Assembly: GCA_033065855.1 (NCBI GenBank)
Contig: JAVXUO010002717.1
Coordinates: forward strand, 62,001 to 126,000
Length of the DNA: 64,000 nt
Origin: Escallonia rubra
Taxonomy: Eukaryota > Streptophyta > Magnoliopsida > Escalloniales > Escalloniaceae
Direction of reading: 5' to 3'
Shown here: positions 35,331 to 48,775 of the stretch, piece after piece
How positions within the stretch are numbered: position 1 is the stretch's first letter
Layout: each line of letters starts with the position of its first letter
Position numbers and translations under genes: made by a program
Notes under the pieces: generated by a model
Told to the model about the DNA's origin: nothing
Database searches by the model: none
What the model saw: the letters and a program-made list of their open reading frames with translations, nothing else

Positions 35331-38300
35331 TTTCTTTTCTTCTTTTTGGCTCAGGCTATTAAAATTTTGTTGTCCACATTCTTATATATGAAGTTCATCT
35401 GAAAGACCATTAATTAACTAATAAGACAATCTCTTCTGGAATTTACGCATTTTCCCACATATTTTTCACGTTCCTTTAACTCCCACCTTTCATATATTTT
35501 GTGTCAACCTTTTTTTATTCTTGGAAGTTAAAACCAAACCATCATAATCAACTTACGATAAACATCACCTTGCTTGCCCATTATTTGATATTTTGTTCAT
35601 CAAACTCGAGTGGGTTATTCAAGTCAATCGAATTTACTATAGTGCAGAAAAATGGTCAAAGCATCAGCCACAAAATTATCTTAAATAGCTAGATTTGTTT
35701 CATAGAGCGTAAAACTAGATTATAGAGTATTGGAGAAATTAGCGTGGGTGAGGCACAAGTAGAAAGAAGAGAGCGATCTAGTACGCGCCTTGATCAAGTC
35801 TTAACCTCAACTATGCTTGTTTTTTAAACAGGCTCATAAGCATGGCATGACAAATTTGATCAATGTGTTCTAGCTAATGGCTTTTAAGCAAATGAAAGTG
35901 ATAAACACATTTACTATAAATCTGAAAATGGTAAGCATGTTATCATTTGCTAAAAGGTAAATATCTCTTGATTTTTTATATTAGCATGAAATTATTGAGT
36001 CTGTCAAATCTTTTATTTTCCTAAAAAAATAGCTGTTGGATGAAAATTATTTTGAAGTTCATTTGGAAAAACCTGATATAAATGAATTAAAAGTATGACG
36101 GCGGGAAATCAAAACTAAAATTGAAGAATAAATTCCTAACACTCGTATCATCGCCAATTCTCTTTCCCTTTTGTGTACCCGAGCCTGAGACATATTCTTA
36201 TATGGTACTAAAAGATAGAGTGTTCTCGTATATACTCCTAATAGTTTTCATGAAAAAAAACATGTCAGAGAGGTATAGTGAAATGATATATTTTTTTTGT
36301 CAAATTACTCCAACCAGAACTAAGTATCGGTATACTAGTTAAAGAAAATTTCAAGTATAATAGCTTGTTATTGTTGCACTGATACGGCATAATGCGTAGA
36401 GAGTGTGTGTTTGTGTGTGCGTGAGTGAGAGAGAGACTCAAATATTGAGGTTTTTACTGGAAAATAGTTGTTTTTTAGTAGATATTATTGACCAAAAAAT
36501 AGTAGTTGTATTAAAAAAATTACAGAAAATAGTAGTTGTTGCTCAAAGTAAATAGATATTATTAACATAACTTAGACTTGCATTTTCATTTTCCTAAGTA
36601 CTCTGAGCACGAAAAAGCTGAAATTCCGGGAGTGTACATTATAGCAAAGTAAGGTTAACAAGCTATAGACACATTTAGATGCTAAATCAATTATATCTCG
36701 ATGAATTTGATAAAATAATTTGGCTTGAATTATTCTCAAGTCTGCGTCTAACGCTTCAAATTCCTTCAAGGGCTCGAGAATCTACTAAGAAATGTCTTAT
36801 TCGCGTTAAAGACCAAAACCTTACAACCACTTGATGATATCCCCACAACAAAGACAAGCTTTGAATCCACCAAAGCCTCTCAAAATTTGACAAATGCAAG
36901 CCTTGCTAAAATCACTTTTACAATGATCAAAGTGTATGAAAAAAATGATAAGTATAAGTTGAAGCTTTTAGTCTCATTGGGAGTGTTAGAGCAAATTCTC
37001 ACTTGTAACAAATTAATTAGTTCTTATAGTACGACAAGTGCAAGGAATGAGGGCTAACAATCAAGCTAGTTTTTTTTTTTTTTTTGAATTATCAAAAAAA
37101 AAAAAAGCTAGTCGTTGTGATCATAAATATCGTAACTTGGGCAGGACAAGCCGGTTGGACCGGTTCAACGATGAACCAAAGGTTTCACCGACTTGATCTT
37201 GATCTAGATCTAAATCATGACTCATGAGTGCCTCAAACCGGGCTGACTTTGCATTTACTCGACTGGTTCTCTTGGCACTTACCGGTTCGTCCCTTGCAAG
37301 TGTACATCATAGAAAAAAGACAAGCTAAACATACATGCTTATGCTGAGGGTCGAACCACCGACGTCCTCCTCCTTGTGGAACGAAAGTTCGATCAAGAGT
37401 TCGCTAGAGCAACGATGGTATTGTGTCAATTAAAAGCAATACTTTTATTTTATTTTATACAATTTCTTTTTTTGAATATATAGACATCCCTTTTTGGTAT
37501 TCTCTTATTATTATTGGGCTTACTATTGATTGAAGTTTATTATTATTGTGAGTGTAGGCCTACTAATATAATGATCCTAATATACTTAATTAAGTCTAAT
37601 TCAGTCTAGTTGAGTCCAGTCCAGTCCAGTTAGAATTTGGTCCAGCTTGGTCAAGTCCAGTCCAGTTCAGTGTACGTCCAATCCATGTTAGAAGATTATG
37701 ATTTGGTCAGGTAATTTTGAAATATCTTGATATTAATCATTGATGCATGTGAATCGCGTTGATTTATATGAAGTTTTGAGAACATTCCCGAAATCTGGTA
37801 CATCCCATTTATTTAATTAAAAATAATTATGGAATTATAGACCATTAATGTCTCGAAATTCAAAAAAAATTAATATATTGTGGGATGAATGGGCCGGTTT
37901 TTGATAAACCGACCGGTTAATTACTTTTGTTCACACTGTGATTTTAATGAAACATTTGATTCTATAAAAGATCTCATACTCAAAAGTCATCCTTACCATC
38001 TCGGTTAGCCAAGGTCCTTGTGGCTACAATTAAAGGATACTAGTCTCTCTTGAACTTTTGTACCATTTCTTAATTTTCTTTCTAGAAATGACATCATTTC
38101 TAAGGAGAACTTTAGCATTTTCATACTCTCCTTATAGGAAAAATAGACATTGCATCATGCATGGATTCAATATCAAGGTGGTTCAAAACTCTCCAAGCCA
38201 TCGTCTTCTAATGGTAGTTCTATATTATTTTCTAGTTTAGCATAAAGAAGCCTAGAGTTTTTCATTTCTCGCTATCAAAGTTTGGTCATCAAAACAAGCT

Positions 38301-39377
38301 TTAAGGAAAAAAAAGTCTTTTAAATCTATTTTCTCTTTTTCATTTCAAAGACCAAAGTTTAGGTCGAATCTCGTAGGATTCGTGTCGAACTTCGGTGGTT
38401 TTGATCTTAGTTTGTCTAACTGGGTAGGTAAGCCGTTTAATACCAGTTGTCGAATTCAAACCAAAATAATAGTTTGAGTTAAGGCTTATTTGTTATATGT
38501 TTTAAGACCAAAAATCAGGAAAAAAAGTAGAGATTGAAAGAGTATCGTGGGCACCTAACACCTTATAACTTAATTCTCGAACCCATCATTTCTGGTTTCA
38601 ATATATTAGAAGTCTGTTTGGCATTTTATAGTCTTTTTAAAAAAATTCTTATTTCTTTCTTTTCTTTTTTATAAAATAAGATGGAAATTTTACGAAAAAG
38701 TGGATTTTGGAGTTAGAAGTTAATGGAAGGTAATTTTTTTTTTTTTTTTTTTTATGTAAACTAAAGAAAAAGTGGGTTCTTAAAAAATAATTGTGAACGA
38801 TGAAAAGCCTTAATTTTCCCTTGACATCAACTGAACAAATGTTGCTAGTCTTGTGCATTAGGCCATCCCTTTTTGTTCATGCAGTAGCCATATTTTTGTT
38901 CATAGGGAGTTGAGCATAAAACATACATTAAGTAGCTAGCACTAAGCAACCTAATAATTTAGGTAAGTCATTTTATATCGCATTCTAAATTGTCGTATTC
39001 TAAATTGTCTAAATTGTCGCGGTTTTTAAGTATCAAACCATCAAATGTAGTATCTGTTCTAGTACTTTGGGGGAGGGTAAGCAACAGTAACTAGCTACTA
39101 GGATCAATACCAAGACATACAGATGTGTCGCACAGACAGAAACTCAGACACGCACAACTGCACAAGCTAAAACCCAGGGAACGCGCATGTGCTAACTTAA
39201 GAATGAAGTTCCATTGCAGTTCTTCCGATCTGGATTGGGTAAGAACACAACAACATAAGAGGAAGACAGAGATATCTAATTTGTCGCTTGGAGAATCCCT
39301 GAGGTGACTGTGCCATTGAATTTCACAGAGGTCTGAACACCTTGAAAACAGATGGAAATGATCCTGAATGCCTTATC
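35331..39377. other. AT-rich intergenic region without a recognised gene
   Basis: Only short chance open frames are present. Notable are a T16/A13 inverted pair (37,070-37,106), a CAGTCCAGTCC-rich stretch (37,590-37,680), and a segment (37,130-37,430) with repeated CCGGTTGGACCGGTT-like phrases and GGGTCGAACC resembling an old short interspersed repeat. The last 250 bases before 39,378 are probably the 3'UTR of the threonine aldolase gene. Confidence 0.5.
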
Positions 39378-42300
39378 TCACACGTCACCATTTTCGGTTG
39401 GGCCTCCAGTTACAGCTTGCTGCAATATCCAGAAGAAATAGTATGAACATCACTTGGATTCAACGGGTTTTTTTTTTTTTTTTTTGTGGGGGGGTGGACT
39501 ACTGCTTGACAGTACCTGTATGCATGACAGGGTGTGCTGCACATCGCTTCCTGAAATTTGGTGGTGAATGACGAGCCTAATCCTGCAATCAGACAATACT
39601 AATGTCATTTTGTAGCAGTGACTAACAACATTTGCCTGCGAGGGATCATAGAAATCAGGAGATACAATCAGAGTGCATTTCACTATCAGATTTCATGTTC
39701 AAAGTCGAAGCATATAACGTGATAAGTATACAAGTGCCTTTTGGACCTATTAAAACATCAATGGCATGGCATGTACATGAAAACAATGGAAGCTTGATAC
39801 AGCCAATGTGGGAAGCGAACAAGTTATTAAAAGACAGCATCTATGTAAGATTTACAATGACCAAGCTCCAAATAGCAAAGCAGACCTTACGACTAATAGC
39901 CCTTTAATTTATCAAACAGGAATGGTTTCAGAGTTCCAGTCACAATGGTTTCAGAGTTCCCATGGTACATGTTGGACTGTTCTTAGAGTCCAGTGCTGCT
40001 TCCCCATGGGTATTTCTGGGCAGATACATATGACCAACAGACGGCATTGCCACTAGTTGTCTTAAATGAATAGGAATCATCTTTACCAACCTCAAAGCAG
40101 CCAACTAAGTGGCCCAAATCAACCAATTTGACTTAATTTCTTCAACCTAACAATCCAGCATTATTACAAAGGAAAACCTACCAAGTTTCAACTCCATAGG
40201 CTTCATTCGGGAGGTATTCAAGGCTTCCAGTATTAGGTACTTTCTTGCCCACTGAACTTCATCCAAGAATTTAAAATATCTTTGGACTGACTCTTGATGC
40301 AAGTATTCATTCTTATGCAACAGGGAGGGGGAGAGAGAAGGAGTTTATCTATGGTGTTTTACGAATGAATTGTTGTGATGAAATTGCTTTCACTCTTGAA
40401 TTGAGTCGAAGGAGTTTCTCTTCTTTTTTAACTCTTGATGCAAGTATTCATTCGTAAGCAACAGGGAGGGGGAGAGAGAAGGGCCGCAGTTCACCTGACC
40501 AAAAGTTAATCACGGTAGGGCTGGCCGTTAATCAAGCTATAAACAAAGTTGAAAACGAGGAACAAGGGGGGAACAAGTCAGCTATGTACCTTGCCTTCAA
40601 AGTATTCCATGTGCAACTTCAATCAAGTAAATAAAGAGTTTAATCTGCCCCGGTTTTGACAATTGGGATTTTGGTTGTAGAATTTTAGTTTCGCACTGCT
40701 AGATGGAACTTTGTAGAGATCTCATGGCAAGGTCATAAAATTTTAATGTCATAGTTTGTTGTGAAACAAGCCACACAAAAATCGCTTTTCTAAGAAAATG
40801 CCTTACTAGGAAAGGAGACTATGTAGAGAGCTGAAATCGTGAGAGATGTATAATGATCATGACTCACCTGGATAAGCTCTCTGGCATCAAAAGTATACCA
40901 TGTTCTCCCACAATCTTACATAGTTTTGGTCCTGTGATATTTGAGCCCTCTAGTATATCAAAATACACCTAGTTATATAACGGGAAAAAAGAGGAAAGAA
41001 ATTAAATATGATCCTCACAAACTGGAATAATGGAAAATGAGTAGTTGCAAATATATACGACATAAGAAGTCAAAGTCAGTAAATATGGAAAATAAGGAAT
41101 GGACAAATGCTGAGTGAAGCCCATAAAATCCATATAGTAATGTACAACGTTTTGGTGTGCGCACAAGCATAAATTTACACGTTGATAACAAAGACACTAC
41201 TTGATCCGGCAACCCAAACAAAAACCACTCTCTTCATGCGTTCTGTTTTTCTCACATAAGTGGTAGCTGGGAGGTGACAGTTCGACCATTAAAAACCATC
41301 AGCCAAAGTAACTTGCAAGGTATCAAATAGCAAATATATAAATCATGAACTTCACGAATTCTCTTTTGATCTTCAGAACTTTCTTTAAAGATAATCTATG
41401 ATATAGCAGGCAGAATGGCCAACTTACTAAATACCAAATCTTCAACTATTTAACTTACAATATTGGTCTCCACAGAAGCAACATCAACCTTTAGTCCTTT
41501 AATTTTATTCAGTCCCTCTGGAAAAAAAAATTGACAAAAGTATGGCTGTGTCATATGCTGATAGATATAGAAAATTAATTTTACAGATCATAAAGTATGT
41601 AGAAAATAAGAGCAATCCAACAACAAATGCCAGACATGTCTGGATATTGGTATATGCAAACCCAATTGATCCCAAACATTACCTGCTAAAAGTTTAGCTC
41701 TCTTGTGATCGCCCTCAAGCTTTGCAACATTCTCTTGCAAGGCAACTAAACCAGCAGCACACAGGATACCAACCTGTCTCATCCCACCACCTAAGGTCTT
41801 CCTGAGAATCTTTGCCTACAAAACCATAGAAAGATTGATATGTGCTGTAGTATGTTTCAGCAGGAAGAACATGAAAGAACTGAGTCATTGTTGCAAAAGT
41901 AGTACCCTTGCGATAAAGGCCCTTGAACCAACAATCACAGTTCCAACTGGTGCACCAAGGCCTTTAGATAGACATACCTGTATCGCGTATAACAAGACCA
42001 GATAACTTATTTTCATTCCTAACACAGTAGCAGCATATCAGGAATAGTGATGTACTCAAGAATCAGGACATTAAGAGAAAAGACAAGAATAAGAACTCCC
42101 ATCATCATGTAACCCTACCGAAACTGAGTCAGCAGCCTGTACAAGCCTATGAACAGGAACCCCAAGAGCCTGGAAGACAAATTTTATCAGGTTAAAGACT
42201 CTGGTAGTCGTGCATATATTGATATGACGGTAGCAATGCAATTGGAAATAATGCGCTTCAAGTCTATCTCTATAGATCGAACACTGCAGAAATTGTGCCA

Positions 42301-43951
42301 TGCACCACTAATGGGCAACGCAAAACCAAACCAAATATAGCTTCTGACTCACAACTGATGCATTGAAGATGCGGGCCCCATCAATATGAAGCTTTAACCC
42401 ATGCTTCTTGGCTAGCTCTCCAACCCTGTCTGTATACTCTACAGAAAGGCATCTACCACCAGAGCTGCATCGCAATTAAAGCCCAATCAAATGTTGAGTA
42501 AATAAGATTGGAGCAGTGGCAAATATCAACTAATAGACTACCCTAAAAGTTTTACATTTTTTCTCAAAATTAATCCATATCATAAAAGAAAGGAAAGATT
42601 GCCATTAATGGACAGAGTCACCATGCATGCCTATATATTCTTTGTTAATTATTCATTACTTAAACGATCCGGTCGTTCTGTACTTTCTTGGCAAAGCAAC
42701 CCACTTTGAGGATATAGAATAGAAGGCACCAAAGATACTGCTCTCTGAATTGACCCCAAAAAAAATATATATATTCTGACCACCAAAAACAAACGACACT
42801 TTACAAGTGTGGGGAGAATTTAAGATTGGATACTCCATTATTGGAATTGTGTTGTAGGGATTTATCATTCAATAGAAATACTGAAAAAAGCAGAAGTTCC
42901 GAACAAATCAACAAATGGAATTTCTCATGTTCTTTTAGAGAAGTACACAGGCATATGAGATGTTGGAGCCATTGATTCAGACAAGTACCTCCTGTAACCA
43001 CGAGTGTGTCCAAAGTCATCGGAAAGAGGTAAAAGTTTTTATTTACTAGGAGTCTAGGATTAAAGGTGCTTGCAGTTCATCAAGTCACTTGCTGGTATTA
43101 GAAGAAGGAAACAAATGTTGGTCAGAATAAAAGGCGCGATGTACAGCAGATGTAAACACTTTAAACCTAGACAAAAGTGGCATCGAATCCTAGGACAAAT
43201 ATGCAATCACCTAGAAACTTGAGCCAAAGTGCACCTTTGACGTCCACAAACACTGTCTAATAAGGCAGTTAGCTCCTCAAAGCAGAAGAATCAACTTTGC
43301 AGAGAAGAGGATATTGGCCCCATAAGCAAGCAAAGAATAGTTATAGAAAATAAAAGGGACCAACCCCTCCAAGAAGAAAGTGAGCAAGCTCTGCCCAAAT
43401 CTTATAAATCTCTTGCTTGAAATACAGGCTTTACTTTACCAATATAAATATGAGGTGATATTACAATCCAATAAACTTTTTTATGAGTTCATTAATAATG
43501 GTTCTTACTTGGCATGTGAATTTTCCAGGCAGATAAGCCGAGTAGTCGGGTAACAGATCTCGAGTCTAGGGTCTCTTATAGCCGCTTCAATAAGATCAAC
43601 ATCCATGCTTCCATCTTCATTATTCTTCACGGGTCTCGGATGCACTCCTCCAAGTGTTGAAATGCCTCCATTTTCATAAATATGAATATGGCAATTATCA
43701 CCTAATATGACTTCACTTCCCCTAACTTCACAGTGGACAAGCACACTGATAAGGTTACCCATAGTGCCTGAAGGAACAAATAACGCCGCTTCCTTTCCCA
43801 TGATCCTTGCCATCTCTGTCTCCAGGCGAAGGGCTGTTGGGTCAGAACACAATACATCATCATCAACTTCAGCATTTGCAATTGCAGCCCGCATTGATTC
43901 AGTTGGTTTAGTGACTGTGTCGGATCGGAGATCCACCATTCTCGTCACCAT
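39378..43951 (-). CDS. THA1: L-threonine aldolase (nine coding exons)
   Basis: This PLP-dependent enzyme splits threonine (or allo-threonine) into glycine and acetaldehyde, probably in the cytosol. Exons on the minus strand: 43,951-43,509, 42,464-42,353, 42,169-42,119, 41,977-41,906, 41,815-41,683, 41,517-41,459, 40,968-40,868, 39,582-39,516, 39,419-39,378. All junctions have GT/AG, the phases join, and the total is 359 aa, about the length of Arabidopsis THA1. Key motifs: [12 protein letters not shown] at 6-17, SGTMGN at 61-66, HIDGAR with Asp176 and Arg179, and CLSKGLGAP with the PLP lysine Lys207. The start is the ATG at 43,951, six bases after an intron acceptor (TTTCAG, 43,957), so the 5'UTR is spliced. 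The frame is intact throughout, so the gene is probably functional. THA1 versus THA2 is not certain; gene-family name by similarity. Confidence 0.95.
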
Positions 43952-43956
43952 TTTCG

Positions 43957-45137
43957 CTGAAATAAAACCAAAAAATGCACCCAAAAAGAAATTACAGATA
44001 ATATAACTTAAAGCTTTTGTATGTTATCTCCAGCCTTACAAGATTTTAAGCCCAAAAGTAAGAAAGAAGGGTTACAGTACTGTCTTTCAGCAAACATTTT
44101 TGTATTATATAACCAAAAGATGAATGATAGATAATAACTAAGAACAAAAAAGGCAATAGGGCAGAATGAAATTCTCTGGTGTGTAAGTGGGATATAAATA
44201 ATTAACGTATTGATAATCCACAAATTTACGCGAACAAAATGCACAAGAGATTTTGTAGTATGCTTCATGGTTGCAGGCTTGCAACAAATGGAAACTTAGA
44301 TCATTTCATAAACTAATTACAATTATGCTGACCCTCCATTCATGCTAACTGATCCGGCTCACTGGTTTTGGGGAGTTGTTCTAGTCAAAGCAACACATCG
44401 AAATGGCAAAATCAGTAATTTCAGTACCTGAATTCATGCTATCAAGAATCATTCAACTGCAGTACAAAATTGAAGGAAATCACCATATAGAGCTTGCTAA
44501 ATACCCGCATGTAGTTGTTGTGTGTGTGTGGGTTGGGGGGTGGGCGCGTACCTTTCCAAGCTCCCTCTGCCTTCAAATAAATAAATCTACAATTGAATGA
44601 TTGCTCTGCTCCTTATTTGATGCAGTAATGCAAAACCCGTGAAGACTTCAGCAAAAAAAAGCCAAATTCCTCAACTGCATCCAAAACCCAGAAAAGTTCA
44701 ACAGAATTGAGGCAAAAATTTCCACCTTATGCAGAGGAAAAAAAAATAAGATATAGAAAATGGGAAAGAAACCGAGAATCTTCAAGAAGCAAGTGCGACA
44801 AAGGACACAAATCAAAATCAATTACATCAAAATATGTTCCACAAACGGAAAGAAAAAGCCAATTTATGAATCAAAAGAATCTGTGCAACTCTAAGCCCAC
44901 CGCAAGTTCAAAAGAGGAAAAGCACTAGACACACTTTATACTGCACTTTTTGTCCTAAACCCAAGACAAGTTAAAACCCCAAGTACCCTATGAGCAAATG
45001 TAAATACCAGTGGCATCCTATAAAACCACCACCACTAGATGAACAAACATGCATGCATGGCATATTGGGGAAAGGCACAAAGCAGTGGTTGATAAAAATC
45101 CAAAACCCACTTCCATCAGCTCTTGTTCTTACCTTAC
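43957..45137 (-). other. 5'UTR intron of the threonine aldolase gene
   Basis: A good donor (GCGAG|GTAAGG, exon end 45,138) and the acceptor TTTCAG (43,957) bracket 1,181 bp without a gene. A purine-rich stretch (44,700-44,920) and a short GTGTGTG run (about 44,518) are the only visible features. The pairing of donor and acceptor is inferred. Confidence 0.65.
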
Positions 45138-45245
45138 CTCGCATCAGATGATAAAAGGGAACTTCTTTCTGTTCTTTCTGTAAAGCAAATTGTTTGGCGA
45201 GTTGTTCTGAGAATTACGTTATCACTCGATGTTTATATAAAGGGT
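45138..45245 (-). promoter_or_regulatory. Core promoter and leader exon of the threonine aldolase gene
   Basis: On the minus strand CCCTTTATATAAACATC (about 45,231-45,243) is a strong TATA box. Transcription would start near 45,205, giving a leader exon of about 65 bases that ends at the donor at 45,138. Confidence 0.65.
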
Positions 45246-45249
45246 AAAG

Positions 45250-45856
45250 TTTATGGAAAGTTGGGAAGACAGCTACCAAGTGATGGGGACAATTTGAATT
45301 TCAATTCATGTACTTGGAATACTAATGGCTGCTGGATTTATTTAGCAATGCTGTGCTGGGGCCTGGGAGATGAAGAAGATGGAAAGTTGGAAATTCACGT
45401 ATCTGAGGTGGATATGAATTGGCTAGAGCCCACTTTGGGCTCCTTGGCCATCGTTCAGATTTTATGTCCACCACGTATGTTACAATTTTGACACATTCGT
45501 ACAAAAGTGACAAAATGAGGCGAGGAAAAGTATAGCGCTTTAATTTTCAGAAGTGTCGCTAAAATGATTCAAATCGCGAGTTTCTTACATTGTTCATAGA
45601 ACTGACAAATATTTTAGAGACTTTTATTGTGTGAAAAGAGGATTATAGAGAGATGCGGGCAGTACAAATTTTTTTTAATTCTAATGAATTTTTCCTTCCT
45701 TTGAAAATGTAACATGTTTCCACATCGTTAAGAAAATACTAGCTTAAAATTTTATAGTATAACGCTACAAATGTACTGTATAATGTCAATGTGTTAATTA
45801 TGAATTCTAATAAATTTTCCTTCCTTTGAAAATGTAACACGTTTCCACATCTTTAA
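45250..45856. other. Upstream region with a 60-bp direct repeat
   Basis: Two copies of a 60-bp sequence beginning ATTCTAATGAATTTTTCC lie at about 45,678-45,738 and 45,801-45,862, spaced by 123 bp and differing at several positions. No gene is seen. Confidence 0.7.
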
Positions 45857-46228
45857 GGAAAAACTACACTGACAACCTCTGAGTTTTAGTCTTATTACAC
45901 TTGTTATGCTCACTTTTGAGAAATTACACTAATACTCTCAATCGTAAGTATTTGATGAGCGCTGATAAACTTTTGTTCAAAATGATATGACTAACGTTAC
46001 TAATGCCGCAAATTTCTGCCTATACCATCAAACACAACTATGTGCTTCAATTCATGGTTTAGGGCTTTTTGAAAACCCTGAAAAATGAGCATAATTTCAA
46101 AATTCATGATTTCACTTTACTCTCAAATCATGATCTCTTTAAAATCCCCGATATGTGACCAAAACCCCAAATTCACGAAATTTATTCACTGTTAGGTCTA
46201 AAAATGCCTGAATTGGTGCTTCAGATAT

Positions 46229-46231
<3 letters not shown>

Positions 46232-46272
<41 letters not shown>
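46232..46272. repeat. (TA)n microsatellite
   Basis: About 20 TA units lie inside the outer long-TIR element. Confidence 0.95.
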
Positions 46273-46279
<7 letters not shown>

Positions 46280-46484
46280 AAGGAGAAAGTGACCACGTTA
46301 CTGCCTATGTGGACACTCTCTTAACTCGCCTTATGAACTTTTTTATTTTGACTTTTTAAAAGCATTTTGAATTTATTCACCTTGTAATAATGATTTTGAT
46401 TCATTTTTTCTCTATCCCTCTCTTATTCAATTTGATAAGTATATCTTTTTGTCATTTGAAATTCAACCAGTGAAATAGATATCA

Positions 46485-47966
46485 GAATTAGATACAAATT
46501 AGTATCCCAAAAATACACGAAAATCTCACTTGAGGATCCATATTTTCAAATTTTAAACATGAGGGTCTGGAGCTTTAACTTTACAGTTAGTAATTACCTT
46601 ATTTGATTTTCCATCCAAATTGATTACAGAGCGATGGGTAAAATCGTCAAACTCTTTAAACATTAAAAAAAAAACTCAATCAATTTCGACCACGATCCCT
46701 GCTAACCACACTACCGCCACCAACCTATAAACCCCATGCCAACCACAATGTCGCCTCCAATCTACAAACCCCCACCGCCACAACCAACTTGCAACCAAAC
46801 CCCCTGCCACCACCAACCTAAAAATTCTCACCTCCAACATGACTAACCTGAAAACCCACCACCGCTAGCCACCAGCTACGACCCACCACACAGCCCACCA
46901 CCACTATGCTGCCATCACTGAGCCTCACATCTAATATACAGACCACCGGCAATCCAGGTCTTAGAGCTGCCGAATTTGCTGCCACTAGCGGTGCGGCCAC
47001 ACCACAAGCATTTTAATCTATTTTTCTTTTCTATTTTTTTTTTTTTTGGAAATCTTAGATTGGATCTACTTCAAATTTGAATTAATATCATTTTTTGGAT
47101 ATGTTGTTCGATGGTGATGTTGGTGTTGGTGTAATTAAGAATGGTGCTAATGGATGGGTTGTTGGTAGACGGTGTGTACAGTGCTATTGTTCAATTGGCT
47201 GTGCCTATTGGTGTTGCAATGGTTGGTTGGAAGTGTTTGGAGGGGGTGAAGGATGGTGGGGCAGAAGTGGGTTTAGGCTGTGATGGTAGTGGTGAAATGA
47301 ATTGGGGGTGGAAGAGGGCGGTGGTTGGTGGTTTGTGTGTGTGTGTGTAAATTGACGATGCGGGAATAGGGGATGGTTAGAGAGAGAGAGTGTGTGTGTG
47401 TATGTTGCCTAGGGAAGAGGGCGGTGTCAGGGGAGGGGGTGGTGGCAAAAGAAGGGGAAGGGGCGAGGACTGGTGGTTTTATGTATGTGCAGGGTGTGTG
47501 TGGTGGTGAGTGATGGGCCAAGGGGGGACGTTTTGGTTTTTTTTTTTTTTTTGTGGCGTGTTTTTGCAGGGTGCCCAGGGGAAGAAAGCGGTGATAATGA
47601 AGAGGGTGGTGGCCGAGGGAAGGGGCGGTTTCTGATGGTTGTCTGTAGGCACAATGTGTGGTGGGTGATGAGGAAAGGGTGGACGGTTTGTGCGCGCGTG
47701 TGTGTGTGCGGTGTGTCACATGTGTGGGAAAATGGGGGGTGGCCGGTAGGGATTTTATTTTTCTTTTTATGTTTTAATAGCGAACATGTGATGACGATTT
47801 TTCCCCTAACGGTTTAGAAGCAAAGTTAGGGATTTAGACAAAAAATCAAATGAGGTACTTACTAATTTTTAAATTAAAACTCCAAACCCTTTTATGTAAA
47901 AATTGAAAATATGGACCCTCAGGTGAGATTTCAGGATACTTTTGGGGTACTAAAGTGTATTTAACC
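46485..47966. mobile_element. Nested MULE-like element with GC-rich interior
   Basis: Terminal inverted repeats of about 130 bp: left GAATTAGATACAAATTAGTA, right (minus strand) GGTTAAATACACTTTAGTAC, both followed by CTTGAGG/CCTGAGG and a shared CATATTTTCAA. The right terminus resembles the start of the MULE at 604 (GGATTAATTACAC). Possible decayed 9-bp target copies are ATAGATATC and ATATATATT (7 of 9). The interior changes from CCACCACC-rich to GGTGGTG-rich sequence and encodes only low-complexity frames. Confidence 0.7.
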
Positions 47967-48575
47967 ATATATATTATATTTCTTTCTCTTCTATGTCAAC
48001 ATGTCCCATTTAAAGATTTATTTATATCTTTTCAATTTCTTTAATTCCTAACGTTTTGCTAAAACTAATTCTCTATGTATTCCCTTTAATCTTACATCTA
48101 TTGTTTAGAGAAGCTTATTATTCTCTACAACTTTTTCTCTCTAACTTAGATAATCTCCCTGATTTTATTTCATTACAAGTTTATATACATAGTTTACTCT
48201 CTCGTTTCATTTCCAATCATTTGTTACACATCTTTACTCTTTTCTTGATGGTCTTGAGTAATACAAACCTGAATAAACGGGTTATTATTTTTAGAATTAT
48301 GACTACTATTGCATTAGTTGGAACAGACTATTTCAATCATTTCGTATACTATTTTTCATCTTCATTAGTTACTAAAAGCTAGCTATTATTAATCAAGTTC
48401 ATTTTTAATCACAGAAATTAATAGAAAAACTCGTATAAAAAGGTGAAAATAATTTTTTAATTATTTTTTGCCACTACTAATTTTGTTAGTATTCTGAGGC
48501 ATACAAGTACGAAATCTCTCGGTCAGTATTTTGACAGTTGTTACTTTCGTGTGCAACACACAAGATCAAAATTAG
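47967..48575 (+). mobile_element. Helitron-like 3' end
   Basis: On the + strand a small hairpin (GTGTG-CAA-CACAC, 48,549-48,561) is followed by AAGATCAAAA and TTAG at 48,572-48,575, then T. The end phrase is similar to the Helitron end at 29,805, read in the opposite direction, so both may be one family. The left limit is not certain and no helicase is present. Confidence 0.5.
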
Positions 48576-48710
48576 TTTGAACTAGAGGGGATAAATGGCA
48601 AGATTAACATCTTTGCATGTCACTACTGTGTCTCACCGTTTTAAACCTCATTGCCCTCATAATAGTAAGCACCAGCCTCAGATCCACCGCACTCCCATAC
48701 CCCCTCCAGT

Positions 48711-48714
<4 letters not shown>

Positions 48715-48752
<38 letters not shown>

Positions 48753-48775
48753 CCCCCCCCCCCACCCCTCACCCC
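48715..48775. repeat. (CT)n and poly-C microsatellite
   Basis: A run of about 17 CT units passes into a C-rich tract. Confidence 0.95.

Noticed and set aside
37058..37112. T16/A13 inverted pair as a possible terminator or hairpin gene
   Set aside because: A simple homopolymer pair without conserved flanks or neighbouring gene; likely chance or a poly-A remnant.
37320..37430. tRNA-like GGGTCGAACC motif
   Set aside because: No cloverleaf could be drawn and no A box lies at the proper distance, so I do not call a tRNA or a defined SINE.
43707..44006. Plus-strand frame opposite the first threonine aldolase exon
   Set aside because: Shadow of a well-conserved exon; no independent support.
47273..47817. 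Pro/His/Thr-rich minus frame and Gly/Val-rich plus frame
   Set aside because: Low-complexity GGTGG/CCACC sequence in the middle of a MULE-like element; both strands are open for that reason.
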